A stretch of DNA of 25,600 bases from Irineochytrium annulatum (taxonomy: Eukaryota; Chytridiomycota; Chytridiomycetes; Chytridiales; Chytridiaceae). Of the stretch, positions 1 to 9,174 are shown piece by piece; positions within the stretch are counted from its first letter, which is position 1, and each line of letters begins with the position of its first letter. The notes under the pieces were generated by a model, which was not told the origin of the DNA, did no database searches, and saw only the letters and a list, made by a program, of their open reading frames with translations. The translations under genes and the position numbers were made by a program. The stretch is from the NCBI GenBank assembly GCA_027600665.1, contig JADGJL010000313.1:1-25600 (forward strand). Reading direction: 5' to 3'.

Positions 1-225
1 AAACCCAGCGATGGGTGATAATAAAGTAGTACAAACATTGCTCCAGTAACAGCGTAACAACTTGCTCGTTTAATATTACTTAAAAATCTCCGAATAATGT
101 TTATTGCCAGAAAGTCTTGTAAAGAAAACAACACAAAACTGACACTAAAGAAAAACATAATGAATGTAATATACACAACGAGACAGGTACAAAGGTCGTG
201 ATAGATAAAGCACATGCAAGATAAC
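1..225. other. AT-rich 3' flank of the first gene
   Basis: No open frame of note is present. The stretch is AT-rich compared with the coding DNA around it and lies just past the stop codon of the minus-strand Ser-rich gene, so it probably holds that gene's 3' UTR. A minus-strand AATAAA (plus-strand TTTATT at 100-105), about 120 bases past the stop, is a candidate poly(A) signal. Confidence 0.4.
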
Positions 226-2139
226 TTAAGAACTCCCCCACAGCCTCGCAAAAAACTCCCTACCCCTCTCTCTCAGCGAAGCCAAACTCAACGGCCTCCG
301 TTTCCTCGTTGAAGAGCCCACGGAATCCACCGGGCTACTACGCCCCAAATTATATACACGCTGCCCCGGCGCCGTCTCCTCCCCCGCCCTCAAAGGAGTC
401 GCCGCACCACCGCTCCCCAACGCCGACGATACAGGACTGCTCGAGTTCGACGCCATCCTTTTCTTCGTGAAGAACCCCTTCTTAACATGGACTCCCTGAA
501 GACTCGCGCGCCCCACCTGGTCTCCCGGCGTCAGCGGCACCGAGCTTGTCGACGTCCGCATGACCGCCGACGGCGTCGAGCGACCGCTCTCGCACCCGAC
601 CCGATCCAGCGACCCCATGCAGAACGCCGACCCGTCCGTACCCTCCGCCGCCGGCGCCGCTCCTTCCTCCTGTACCGCCGTCGCCGTCCGCGCCTTCACG
701 AGCGACGATCTCGGGGTCGCCGCTGCCGAGTCCGAGCTCCCGAGGCGCTTCGCGACCGCCACGGGCGCGACGTACTTTGAGGACGATAAAGATGACAGTG
801 AGGAGGAGGAGGAGGAGGACGTCGTGTGATGAGCCTCGATGGGTGATGGTAGGGTTGTTGGAGAGAGAGGCGGTGACGCGGAGGATATTTGCCCGCTCCC
901 GGAGGTGGATAAGGATACGCGTTGATTTGGGGACCATGGTCTATGTGTGCTAACGGTCGGGGAGTTAACATTTGATGCGTCGTGTGCCGGCGTTAATTCA
1001 TCTCGCGGCGGAGGCGGTATCACATCCGCGTCCTCCTTCGAACGCCCGCGTGTCGACTCAGCCCCCTCGTAGTTCGCTTTCCGTTCCCTCTCAACCGCCG
1101 CCTCCAGATCCTCAGGGGTTATCAAATGCAAGTTCACGCTCCCCGGCTTGCTCGGGTTGACGACGTCATCACCAATCGATGGCAGCCGCGGCGGCATCAC
1201 GTCCGTCTGCGACCCCATCGACGCCAACGCTGGTGTCGCGACCGGCTTGACAATCCGCATCGCCGCCGCCGTGCTCGATATCATCTGCATGGGAGCAAAG
1301 ACTGAGCTGCGCTTGCTCTGCCGCGAGTCAATTGACGTTGTCTGCGTCAAGGCAGGACCGGCCGAGGACTGATTTCCTGCCGTGGTTGGCCCGGTCAATG
1401 ACTCCCTCTTCAAGTTATGCACAAAGTTGCGCGACAGGTCGTTTGCAGACCGGGCCTTGCGGACCGACCCGAAGAACGAGACATCGCGCTTCATCGTGAA
1501 CTGCGCAGGTGCTGACGCCGGCGTCGCAATGTGGTCGCTGTCGGGCGACCCGCTCCTCGAATCGTCGCTCTCCCCATACCGCTCCTGCTGCTGATGCTGA
1601 TGATACCCGGCCTTCCCCGAACTTGTTAGGAAGAACGACGACCTCCGCGCTGCCCGCGAAACCGTCGACGACGAGGACCCGCGGGACTCAATCGAGACTT
1701 TCGGCTTGAACCCGCTCTCCGCCAGCGGATGCACCCCACCCGGTGGCCAAACCCCACCATGGGACCTCCGCCTGCTCGACGTGCCCATTTGATGCCCCGG
1801 CGGCGGGGTCACCATGTACTCCCTCGACGCCTTCGTCCTGAGCCTGCTCAGGCCCGCATTAATGCCCGCGGTCGTCTCAAACTTAAGGTTGGCGAGGTTG
1901 TGGGGGAAGGAGGCGGTGGTTGACGGCGTCGAATCCATCGAGTTCATGAGCGGATTGGCCGACCGGGTCCGACGCGCTGCGACGTGTGCCAACCAGGCAT
2001 CCCTCGCGGGGGAGTCGGGGGCGACGCAGGGGGAGAGCGACGGGACCTGGAATGGGTGGTTGGACGCCTGCTCAAGGCCGGCGATGTATTCGGCGATCAG
2101 GGCCGGGTCCGCGGCCGGCGGCGGTCGCAGAAGGGTCAT
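226..2139 (-). CDS. Ser/Pro-rich, probably disordered protein of unknown function
   Basis: I do not recognise a family. The model is one exon of 637 residues. The open frame continues upstream to an ATG at 2337, but I prefer the ATG at 2139 (MTLLRPPPAADP), because the preceding 66 residues are featureless and a compact helical-looking start (ADPALIAEYIAGLEQ) follows it. The body is low complexity: Ser, Thr, Pro and Arg rich, with a run of eight Ser near the middle and many SP/TP sites and basic-x-x-Ser sites such as RKARSAND and RKRRPLSLAS. These would suit phosphorylation by proline-directed and basophilic kinases. The C-terminus is a short basic, possibly helical segment (SLRERGREFFARLW). 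No signal peptide or membrane segment is visible. The frame being open for over 600 codons on this strand, with shorter broken frames opposite, supports it as real. An undetected in-frame intron is possible. Confidence 0.65.
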   Translation of the reverse strand: MTLLRPPPAADPALIAEYIAGLEQASNHPFQVPSLSPCVAPDSPARDAWLAHVAARRTRSANPLMNSMDSTPSTTASFPHNLANLKFETTAGINAGLSRLRTKASREYMVTPPPGHQMGTSSRRRSHGGVWPPGGVHPLAESGFKPKVSIESRGSSSSTVSRAARRSSFFLTSSGKAGYHQHQQQERYGESDDSRSGSPDSDHIATPASAPAQFTMKRDVSFFGSVRKARSANDLSRNFVHNLKRESLTGPTTAGNQSSAGPALTQTTSIDSRQSKRSSVFAPMQMISSTAAAMRIVKPVATPALASMGSQTDVMPPRLPSIGDDVVNPSKPGSVNLHLITPEDLEAAVERERKANYEGAESTRGRSKEDADVIPPPPRDELTPAHDASNVNSPTVSTHRPWSPNQRVSLSTSGSGQISSASPPLSPTTLPSPIEAHHTTSSSSSSSLSSLSSSKYVAPVAVAKRLGSSDSAAATPRSSLVKARTATAVQEEGAAPAAEGTDGSAFCMGSLDRVGCESGRSTPSAVMRTSTSSVPLTPGDQVGRASLQGVHVKKGFFTKKRMASNSSSPVSSALGSGGAATPLRAGEETAPGQRVYNLGRSSPVDSVGSSTRKRRPLSLASLRERGREFFARLWGSS

Positions 2140-2436
2140 CGAGTTCGTCGAGTGCGTTGGAGCAGGCCGCAACGCTCTCTTCCGTTGGTGCCCGTGCGAA
2201 GCTGTCCAACCTGAAGCTTCCTGCCCAGATGGTTGGAATTCAACAAAATCCAACTGAAAAAGCAGCCTGCTTGATATGCCTGCTGTGGATAAGACGATGG
2301 CGGGGTGACCCTTCGCATCAGCGGGATGTGCGTGCACTTCAACAGGCTATATTTCATACACTGGTCGGTTCTGTGGGATTCTGCGTTCCCTACTGGCTGA
2401 AGATCAACAAGATCAATTCGTGTCTCAGATATCCTT

Positions 2437-4512
2437 TCAAAGTGTCTCCGTCTCGTCCTCTCGCGGGGTAATCTCTGGACCACCACTGACTCTCAAATCC
2501 CTCCACCCGTCAATTTTCCCGACCGCTCGGAGCGCGTCAATGGCCACGGCCTCGAAAGCCCTACCATTAACTCCGTCATGCAGCAGCGTCAAACCCTGGA
2601 GTTCAACCCCGCAAGCCCCATTCGTCACGTAAGGCGGCAGGTTAAGCTTCCCGAAGTCCGACGTGAATTTACCGGGCCCTTTAGCGCTCTCGTATTCGCG
2701 CTCGGCGTCGTGGATGGACATCAGGATGTTGCGGAGGTTCCAATGCGGGTCCAGGGTGAAGTTTGCTCCCTCCATTCCGGCGAATACGGCGAATCCCCAT
2801 TTCTCCGGCTCGTGCATGGCAATCTCGAATTGTGGTGTCCATACCCTGTCAATGCACATTCAGTTTCACCACTGTCAAAATTTTGAAAATGACAGTTTCG
2901 TACCAGTTATCCTCGGCTTTATGTGCCGGATCCTTGTAGAAATACTCCGATCCGTCCTCGTGCTTGCCTACCAACACATGCCATTCAACGCGGGAGAAGT
3001 TGATGCGCCACTGATCTCCTTCCTTCGGCATCGGCGTCTGCGTGTGCAAAATCAAGTTCTTCAGCGGAATTCGGAACTCGGCCGTCCAGTGGTCGCCGAC
3101 GACCGTTGGGTCGTTCACTTGCGGGCCAAAATTATTATTATTTCGAACTAAAATATGAGCGCACACCTTTCCCGTCAACGTCGATGCCGACTTCAACGTC
3201 CATTTCGTACGTGTTGTTCGGGCTACGGCGCAGAGTTAAGCAAGAAAAGTTTAGTGTTCAAGGCCTTACTTTCCGTGATCGTCATACGGACGATCCAGCA
3301 TCAGGTCCCATGTAACCCCTGATATGAAGATTAAAAAATAAAGACCGAAAGGGTCAATTGCAGAAGGCAACAAACCGAGCGCGTTGATCTCGAGCTCTTT
3401 GTAGTATTGCGTCGTCCAAGCCGTGTCGACAAACATCTCCACGTCGCTTTATCCAAGCGTTAGCCTACATTGTACAACGACTAGGTAAAACTCACTTTGA
3501 ATGGTATATCACTTGATCATGTTTAGTCTAAAACCAGTCAGTTTACGGATTTTTTAAGTCCAAAAAAAAAAAAGAAAAACTTGTATATACCTCATTCGCC
3601 CAAATCTGCGTCTCGTTCGCCCACGTCGCGACATACAAATACTCGTCATCCCATAACATCTTCATCCTCGTCCCGAACCTCGGCATAGGCTTTGTGCGGC
3701 CACGAATATCCTCGAAGGCGTCCGACCACGGCGCGGAGGCCCACGCGTCTTCGTCGAGAACGCCGTCCAAGTTGAAGGTGGCGTTGGTCTTCTTGATGAT
3801 GTAGTGTTTGGGGACGTAAAATTTCGGGCAGGACGTTTGAGGCGTTGGCGTAGGGAGCGGGGGCAACGTCGGGGTGTGCCTGTGTGTCGTCGAGCGAGAC
3901 GACGAGTGGGACGAGGAATGGGTCTCGGAGGTGCGGGTGCTGGTCGTAACTTTCGACGACGTGGTGGACAGCGTCGTGAAGGAGGTCGTGGGCTTCGAGG
4001 ACGTGGTAGAGAGCGTCGTGGACGAGGACGAGAGCACGGTCGTCGAGGTTGACGTCGTCGGCTTCGTAGATGTCGAGGTAGAGGCCGTAGGAATCGAGGA
4101 TGTCGTGGATGCAGTCGTTGTGGACGTCGTCGAGTGCACGGTAGTGGTTGGCGACTCGGTCGTTGTCGTAGATGATTTATGCGTGGAATGCTCCGTGGCT
4201 GACGTCGTGTGCTCGGAGGAGTGCGACGAGTGGGTCTCCTTCGAGCTGGTGGGCACATCAGTGCTAATATCATAATTATTCAGTGCTGTTGGGAAAAGTA
4301 CTCAAATAAATCGCGTACGTCTCGGTATGTTTGGTAGTGTGCGACGTGTGCGTCTCCGTGTGCGAGTGCGTCTCCGTATGCGAGTGCTTCTCCGTGTGAG
4401 TGTGCGTCTCGGTGGGGACGACGTCCGTCGTGTGGGTCTTTAGCGGGCCGGCGGCCACCGCGGCCGCAAGGGCGACCACGACCGCGAGGGAGACTGTCGA
4501 GAGCTTCACCAT
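2437..4512 (-). CDS. Secreted CBM9-like carbohydrate-binding protein with Thr/Ser-rich stalk
   Basis: Predicted 565-residue secreted protein. Residues 1-22 form a signal peptide (MVKLSTVSLAVVVALAAA). Residues about 25-205 are a Thr/Ser/His-rich mucin-like stalk, likely heavily O-glycosylated. From Cys210 a family 9-like carbohydrate-binding domain follows: NLDGVLDEDAWASAPW, then DDEYLYVATWANET, then NDVEMFVDTAW, ELEINALGVTWDL, and later WTAEFRIPL and WRINFSRVEW. This order and spacing fit the CBM9 / DOMON-like beta-sandwich that binds glucans or xylans in bacterial and fungal proteins. No catalytic domain and no C-terminal anchor are seen. Eight exons: 4319-4512, 3591-4263, 3496-3527, 3376-3446, 3270-3318, 3167-3222, 2904-3117, 2437-2845. 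All phases agree and all seven introns are 47-63 bp. The start is the ATG at 4512 right before the signal peptide. It is transcribed divergently from the arrestin-DM9 gene. Likely role: surface or extracellular polysaccharide binding; the ligand is unknown. Confidence 0.88.
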
Positions 4513-4912
4513 CGTCGAGATCGCGTCCGGGTTTGAGGAGGAAGGCAACGTCCGGCTTGCCAAGAAAGACACATCTGACCCAATGGCGGAGTTTGTATTA
4601 ATATTAATAAAAATAAAAATAATCGCTCGCCCGTGCACTGCCCTTCTCCATTTTACCATTTTACTGCAAACCCTAATATACGCGACTGCAGGTGGCAGCG
4701 GACGTCTTGTATGAGAAAACCACAATGATTACAATCGATGGTCTCACTTCTCGTTGTCCAAGAATGGCGACGCTCTTCGCTGCGGGCGAAAAACGTCAAG
4801 ACATAGAAGTCCTAGATCTGCCGCGCGCCTTTACGCGTCAAAGCTTGGCGGTGGAAGTTCACACACATAAAAACTCGCTTGCAAATGGGAATGTTCACAT
4901 TTTTGACGGAAA
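4513..4912. promoter_or_regulatory. Divergent intergenic region between CBM9-like and arrestin-DM9 genes
   Basis: About 400 bases lie between the two outward-facing start codons. An AT-rich patch at about 4594-4622 (repeated TAATA/AAATA) lies on the CBM9-like side. An in-frame stop (TGA, 4904-4906) directly precedes the plus-strand ATG at 4913. The position implies that it carries both promoters, but I cannot identify a specific operator. Confidence 0.45.
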
Positions 4913-7019
4913 ATGATCTCCATCAACGTGACGGCCTCGGACGGCTGCGTGAGTGGCGCTGTGACGCTACACCTCGCCGAGCAGAACGTCACCCGTAACG
5001 CCGTAATCGTGTCGCTGAAAGGCGTTCTGGATGTGAACAACTACCCTTCGGTGCAATTCGGTGCGTCGAAGGAGATTGTTCAGGAGGCCGTTGTTTTCTA
5101 TGAAAAAGCATTCGCGATGTAAGCATTTCCGGTGCCTTAGTCCCTTCCAGATTGGCCGGTGTGCCTTTTTCTTTGTCTTCGTAGTTGATGTTCCTTTTCG
5201 CTTTCTACGAGTTTTAATGCCTTTGTCAAGATCACCTTGCGGCGACGAAGCGGAAAACTTGCAGCCAGGAGACCATGCATTCGCGTTTTCCATACCGCTA
5301 AACACGGCGGCCTCATTCGACTTTCATGGCGGGGATGTTAACGCCAGCATCACCTACCGCGCGATCGCCAGCTTCGACGTCGGCGGCCAAACCTTCACCT
5401 CCGATCCCCGATTCTTCGCCTTCGCGCCCAAAGCACCTGACGCGTTCCACCTACCCTTGGACGCGGCCCGGAGTGTCCAGCTCCGCCACGACGGCGCCCC
5501 TAAGCACGTCTCCCTGTCGTTCCGCGTGACCCGCCACGTCCTCGTCGCCCGCTCCCCGTCCTTACTGATCCTGAACTCCCACAACGGACTCCACCTGAAC
5601 CTGAAGGAGCGCGTTTTGCAGCTCGTCCAGAAGGTCCGACTTCTCGCGAAAGGCGCCACCGACGAGCGCATCTCCCGCACCGTCGTGGCGCGCATCTCCC
5701 TTCCGGGGCTCAACCCGGGCGAGACGGACGAGGCCCGCGTCGTCCGGCTCGAGGTGCCCGACGTCCCGCCGACGATGAAGCCCGCCGTGGGCGGGCTGGC
5801 GATCGAGTACGAGCTCAACCTGATCGGGCGGATCGAGCACACGTGGGTGAACGTCAGCGCGTCGAGCCCGGTGGTCGTGCTGTCTCGACACACGCAGCTG
5901 GCTGTGCCGGATCAGGTGCTGATGGAGGAAACCGAACTGGAGAGACGGAGCACGGTGTTGGGCATGCGGGGGATGGATGGTCCGTTGTTTAACGAGACGA
6001 GGGTCGGGGATGGCGGCGTCATGTCGGATGAGGAGGTGATGAAGGCGAGCGCCGTCGCGATGGCGGCAAAGAAGCTCGAGCTGCTGAACTGGCGGAAGGT
6101 GGAGCTGCCGGCGAAGGGATACGTGCTATTCGCATACGATCTGGGGGACGAGGAGGCGCGGAAAGGCGTGACGTCGGTCATCCTGTCGGCGGACTCGGAC
6201 TTGGCCGTGCGGATCCAGCGGGGCGCGGTACCGACGTTTGAGTCGAAGACGGCGGGTGATGTGCAGTTGCACGCGATGCTGAAGGATGGGGCCACGCACG
6301 AGATGATGGCGCGATTGTCGGATGGCTCGGGGAAGTACTACATCGGAGTGTACGGGTCTCCCGGGACGCGCGTAAGCATTAAAGTGGACGCGCACACGAA
6401 GGTCCTCGCGTCGCTGGACCTGAAGAGCCCGTCGGCGCCTTGGGTCCCGTTTGACAAGAAGACGATCCCCGAGAAGGCGTGGCCGGCTGGATATGACCTC
6501 GATGGATCCCTACTGTACCTCGCGCGAACGCTGATGAACAACGGTCTGCATATCGGCAAGGTCGGGCTCAACCTCAACGTCCCGTCGATACCGTACGGCG
6601 GCAAGGAGCACGGCGTCGAGGGGGACGTCGAGATTCTCCTGATTGCTCCGAATGCCCGATGGGTTCAAACCTCGGGCAACGCCATACCGTCGGACGCTGT
6701 TGTCTCCGGTTACGAGGATGACGGCCGACCGCTGTACGCCGCCCGCGCTGATGTCGGCAAGGGTCTTTTCGGAAAGAAGTCGTCGTGCCCGGGCAAGGCC
6801 GGACATCACATCTCCGGTTGCAACGTGCCGTTTGACGGGAAGGAGGTTGGCGTGAAGGACTTCGAGGTCCTCTGCGTGTCCCCGGATGAAGACGAGAGCC
6901 TCGCCATGCAGATGGCCCCGGTCGAGTTGGGTTCGAACGACGAGTATGAGGAGGTAGCTGAAGAAACACAAGTTAAGACCACCCCCCCGCCTCCGAGAAT
7001 GGATGGTGTTTGGAATTAG
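4913..7019 (+). CDS. Arrestin-like protein with C-terminal DM9 (DUF3421) repeats, copy A
   Basis: Two-exon model (4913-5118, 5231-7019), 664 residues. Residues 1-172 read as an arrestin N domain (SINVTASDGCVSGAVTLHL, then LQPGDHAFAFSIPLN). Residues 175-290 read as an arrestin C domain (ARISLPGLNPGETDEARV, LAIEYELNLIG). Residues about 355-456 resemble a PPC-like beta-sandwich (GKYYIGVYGSPGTRVSIKV). Residues 473-620 hold two DM9 repeats: IPEKAWPAGYDLDG, LHIGKVG and IPYGGKEHGVEGDVEI in the first, then YEDDGRPLYAARADVGKG and NVPFDGKEVGVKDFEVL in the second. The acidic/Pro tail ends in MDGVWN. No signal peptide or membrane segment is present, so it should be cytosolic. DM9 repeats are lectin-like in molluscs, and arrestin folds are trafficking adaptors. 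No PPxY motif for Rsp5/NEDD4-type ligases is seen. The intron (112 bp, GTAAGC donor, AAG acceptor) was chosen because it alone restores frame between conserved arrestin strands; its 3' end is the weakest point. It is a distant paralogue of the gene at 11399-14173. Confidence 0.85.
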
Positions 7020-7108
7020 TACTATGTCAAAACCGAAAATGAACAAGTGTATCAATTACTGTCGAATGGTATTTCAATTAGGGTAACAAGAACGACCAAC
7101 GAGTGTAT
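7020..7108. other. Short tail-to-tail spacer
   Basis: Only 89 bases separate the stop codons of the plus-strand arrestin-DM9 gene and the minus-strand KKxx membrane-protein gene. Their 3' UTRs very probably overlap as antisense transcripts. Confidence 0.6.
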
Positions 7109-8201
7109 CTATTTTTGTTTCTTAGTCTCTAACAACTTCGGCTTGAGATACGAGATGTATAACAAGGCCGCAACCCCAACCGTGCACCCCACACTGACAC
7201 CAACATACATCATGACGACCGAGGGCGGCACGGCCGCCAGCAGGGCCGCCACCGTCGGCAGCTCCTCCTTGCTGACAGGCTTCAGGTCCTTTGGCGCGAT
7301 CCCGGGCCGCTCGGCCTGCTTGGCCTTCTCCGACGAGTCCTCATCCTTATTTGCCGCGGGAATCGTCTTGTCGTCAATCTGCGGCACGTTCTGAGCGCCT
7401 TGGACTGATCCCTCAAAGGTGTGCCCCGCAAACCACCTGCAGACATTACTCCAGGTTCAAAACAGGTATTGACCTACCTCACGGGCCCGTGAATGATAAT
7501 AAATCCCCCAGGCGGTGCCAAAACCCAATGGTCCCTCAACGGATAAACTGACCCGCCCAAAAAAAATCCCTCCAGCGCGTGTAAGACCTGAAAGCATCCG
7601 TCAGCATACCAGCCCAACCTGCAAGTCATACGAAATTCCAATGCGTCATCAGATGGATATGCGTGTCCTCGATCGCGCCCCAGAAGTTGATGGTGAGCGG
7701 CCAGAAGATGGTCTTGTCCTTGCTCATGGGCACCCTACACGAGTACGCTGCCTTCCCCTCCATCGAAAGCTTGATCATGTTGTACATGCCCTCGTCCAGG
7801 GCCCATATGCATCGGAGGAGCGCGTCCATGCCGTACGGGAACTGCAGTGGCGCGTTCGACTTTTGAACACCAGACTTTAGAGACACGCAACAGCAACGCC
7901 GAAGCGATACTCACATCCGCGCAGTGCAGAGGGACGTACTCGGTCGTCAGCGTCCCGTTTGAGAGGATCACGGGGCACTCGATGTCGACGAGATCACCCA
8001 TGCTGAATGCTGTAAAATCGCATCGCAGAAGTATCAGCGAGATCCAGCGCGAGGGTACTGACGTATATGCTTCTGCGGCTCCTGGGCGAGGCATGCCGGC
8101 AGGATCACGGCAAGGACGGCCTGTAGAAGGTAGCACAGAGGTCGTTAGGGCCCCGTCCACGGAGGAACGCCTTGGTTACTTGCCAGCCTGAGCGACTTCA
8201 T
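7109..8201 (-). CDS. Type I ER membrane protein with KKxx tail, family not recognised
   Basis: Six exons (8184-8201, 8063-8120, 7915-8009, 7632-7874, 7478-7587, 7109-7436) give 283 residues. The N-terminus MKSLRLAVLAVILPACLA is a good signal peptide. The lumenal part starts with MGDLVDIECPVILSNGT (one N-glycosylation sequon), contains several Cys, and ends in an aromatic-rich segment (FWPLTINFWGAIEDTHIHLM, then HGPVRWFAGHTFEGS). A Lys/Pro/Glu-rich linker leads to one membrane helix near residues 245-270 (VVMMYVGVSVGCTVGVAALL). The cytosolic tail ends KKQK, which fits the dilysine KKxx signal for COPI retrieval to the ER. I do not recognise the lumenal family. All junctions keep frame. Intron 1 works only with a GC donor (GCAAGT), because the adjacent GT donor would put the signal peptide out of frame. 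Introns are 40-63 bp. An ER chaperone, glycan-handling or cargo-receptor role is possible but unproven. Confidence 0.82.
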
Positions 8202-8289
8202 CGTTGAATTTACGATTTGACAAACTCTTTCAAGCCAGGGGAAATTTGGCGTCACTTCTGAAAGATCGAACAATAAAAGAAGGATAATT

Positions 8290-8295
8290 TTTATT
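8290..8295 (-). terminator. Candidate poly(A) signal of the cupin gene
   Basis: Minus-strand AATAAA, 40 bases past the cupin stop codon, in an AT-rich patch. Assigned by position only. Confidence 0.35.
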
Positions 8296-8334
8296 TACTG
8301 AGTAAATTCCATATCAAAGAACTAAAATGAAGAA

Positions 8335-8865
8335 TTACTTTTTCGGGGGCCCGCCGAAGACCGTTTCCTCGAGCACGGTCCCATCCGCGAGCTTGATTTT
8401 CTCACTCGCGACCATCACAAAGATCATGCGGCACGGCACGTCGCTCTTGTTCATCCAGGAGTGATTAACCCCCCTCTGGCACAACACGTCCCCGGCGCGC
8501 AAGGTGGTCTCCTCCCCGCCGTCAAGGCTCAAGCAGATCTCCCCGGACTCGATGTACGCGTAGTCGAGGCTGAGCGTCCGATGCATGGGCGCGACGGCTC
8601 CTGGCGGGATGGTGGACGCGCAGAATATGACGCCGTTGGCATGGCATCGCGGTAGGGAGTTCGCCGCGGGAAAGGTAGGGTCGCCCGTGTTGGTGGTGGG
8701 GACCGTCGAGGTGGAGTGGAAGACCTGGAATGTGCTCTTGCCGGGGCCGAAGGGGCTAAAGCCGGGTACTTGGGTGTCCGAGTGAATGCGGGAGACGCCG
8801 TCGGCGCCGGTGGTCGTCGTGACGAGGCGAGAGGAAGTCGAAGTCGAGCTGGCGTTGGACGTCAT
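8335..8865 (-). CDS. Small cupin-fold protein
   Basis: Single exon of 176 residues. The C-terminal half is a cupin_2 beta-barrel. Cupin motif 1 is degenerate (PPGAVAPMHRTLSLDYAYIESGE, in which one His and the final Glu remain but the second His of HxH is replaced). Motif 2 is well kept (GDVLCQRGVNHSWMN, fitting G-x5-x-x-G-x2-H-x3-N). With motif 1 altered, metal binding is uncertain. The Ser/Thr-rich first 15 residues look disordered. No signal peptide is seen. The frame runs upstream to 9096, but I chose the ATG at 8865, because the extra 77 residues lack structure and the Ser/Thr leader MTSNASSTSTSSR is typical of such fungal cupins. Related fungal proteins are mostly uncharacterised; roles in small-molecule isomerisation, oxidation or binding are all possible. 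I cannot name a substrate. Confidence 0.82.
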   Translation of the reverse strand: MTSNASSTSTSSRLVTTTTGADGVSRIHSDTQVPGFSPFGPGKSTFQVFHSTSTVPTTNTGDPTFPAANSLPRCHANGVIFCASTIPPGAVAPMHRTLSLDYAYIESGEICLSLDGGEETTLRAGDVLCQRGVNHSWMNKSDVPCRMIFVMVASEKIKLADGTVLEETVFGGPPKK

Positions 8866-9174
8866 CTTAATACTTGAGCTTGCGGGGAGTTGAGTTAAGG
8901 GAAGGCAGCAGAAACGACCGAGTTGATTGTGATGGGCAGAGGCTGCAGCTGGCGTGGCTTTGTACTGTTTGCATGCCTCACGGTTCTGTGAAAATCGTAA
9001 GCCCACGGCGTCCTGAACCGTGGCCTCTGGAACCGTGAGCTTCATACACACGATTTTATTAATCACCACCATACAATTTGCGTACAATGATTCCACGATG
9101 TTTTATTACTATTTTACTTCTGGCCGTGATGCTAAATTAAACCCGTGGTAAAAAGAAAAAAAAAAGCAACGTTG
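8866..9174. other. Spacer between the cupin gene and MED6
   Basis: 309 bases upstream of the cupin and downstream of MED6, both on the minus strand. It should hold the cupin promoter and the MED6 3' UTR. An A-rich tract lies at about 9151-9165. Nothing else is recognised. Confidence 0.4.

Noticed and set aside
560..829. Plus-strand frames opposite the Ser-rich gene
   Set aside because: They are Arg/Pro-rich shadows of a 637-codon frame on the other strand and have no protein features of their own.
3874..4275. Val/Glu-rich plus-strand frame of 133 codons
   Set aside because: It is the exact antisense of the Thr/Ser repeat codons of the CBM9-like protein; its composition is explained by that repeat.
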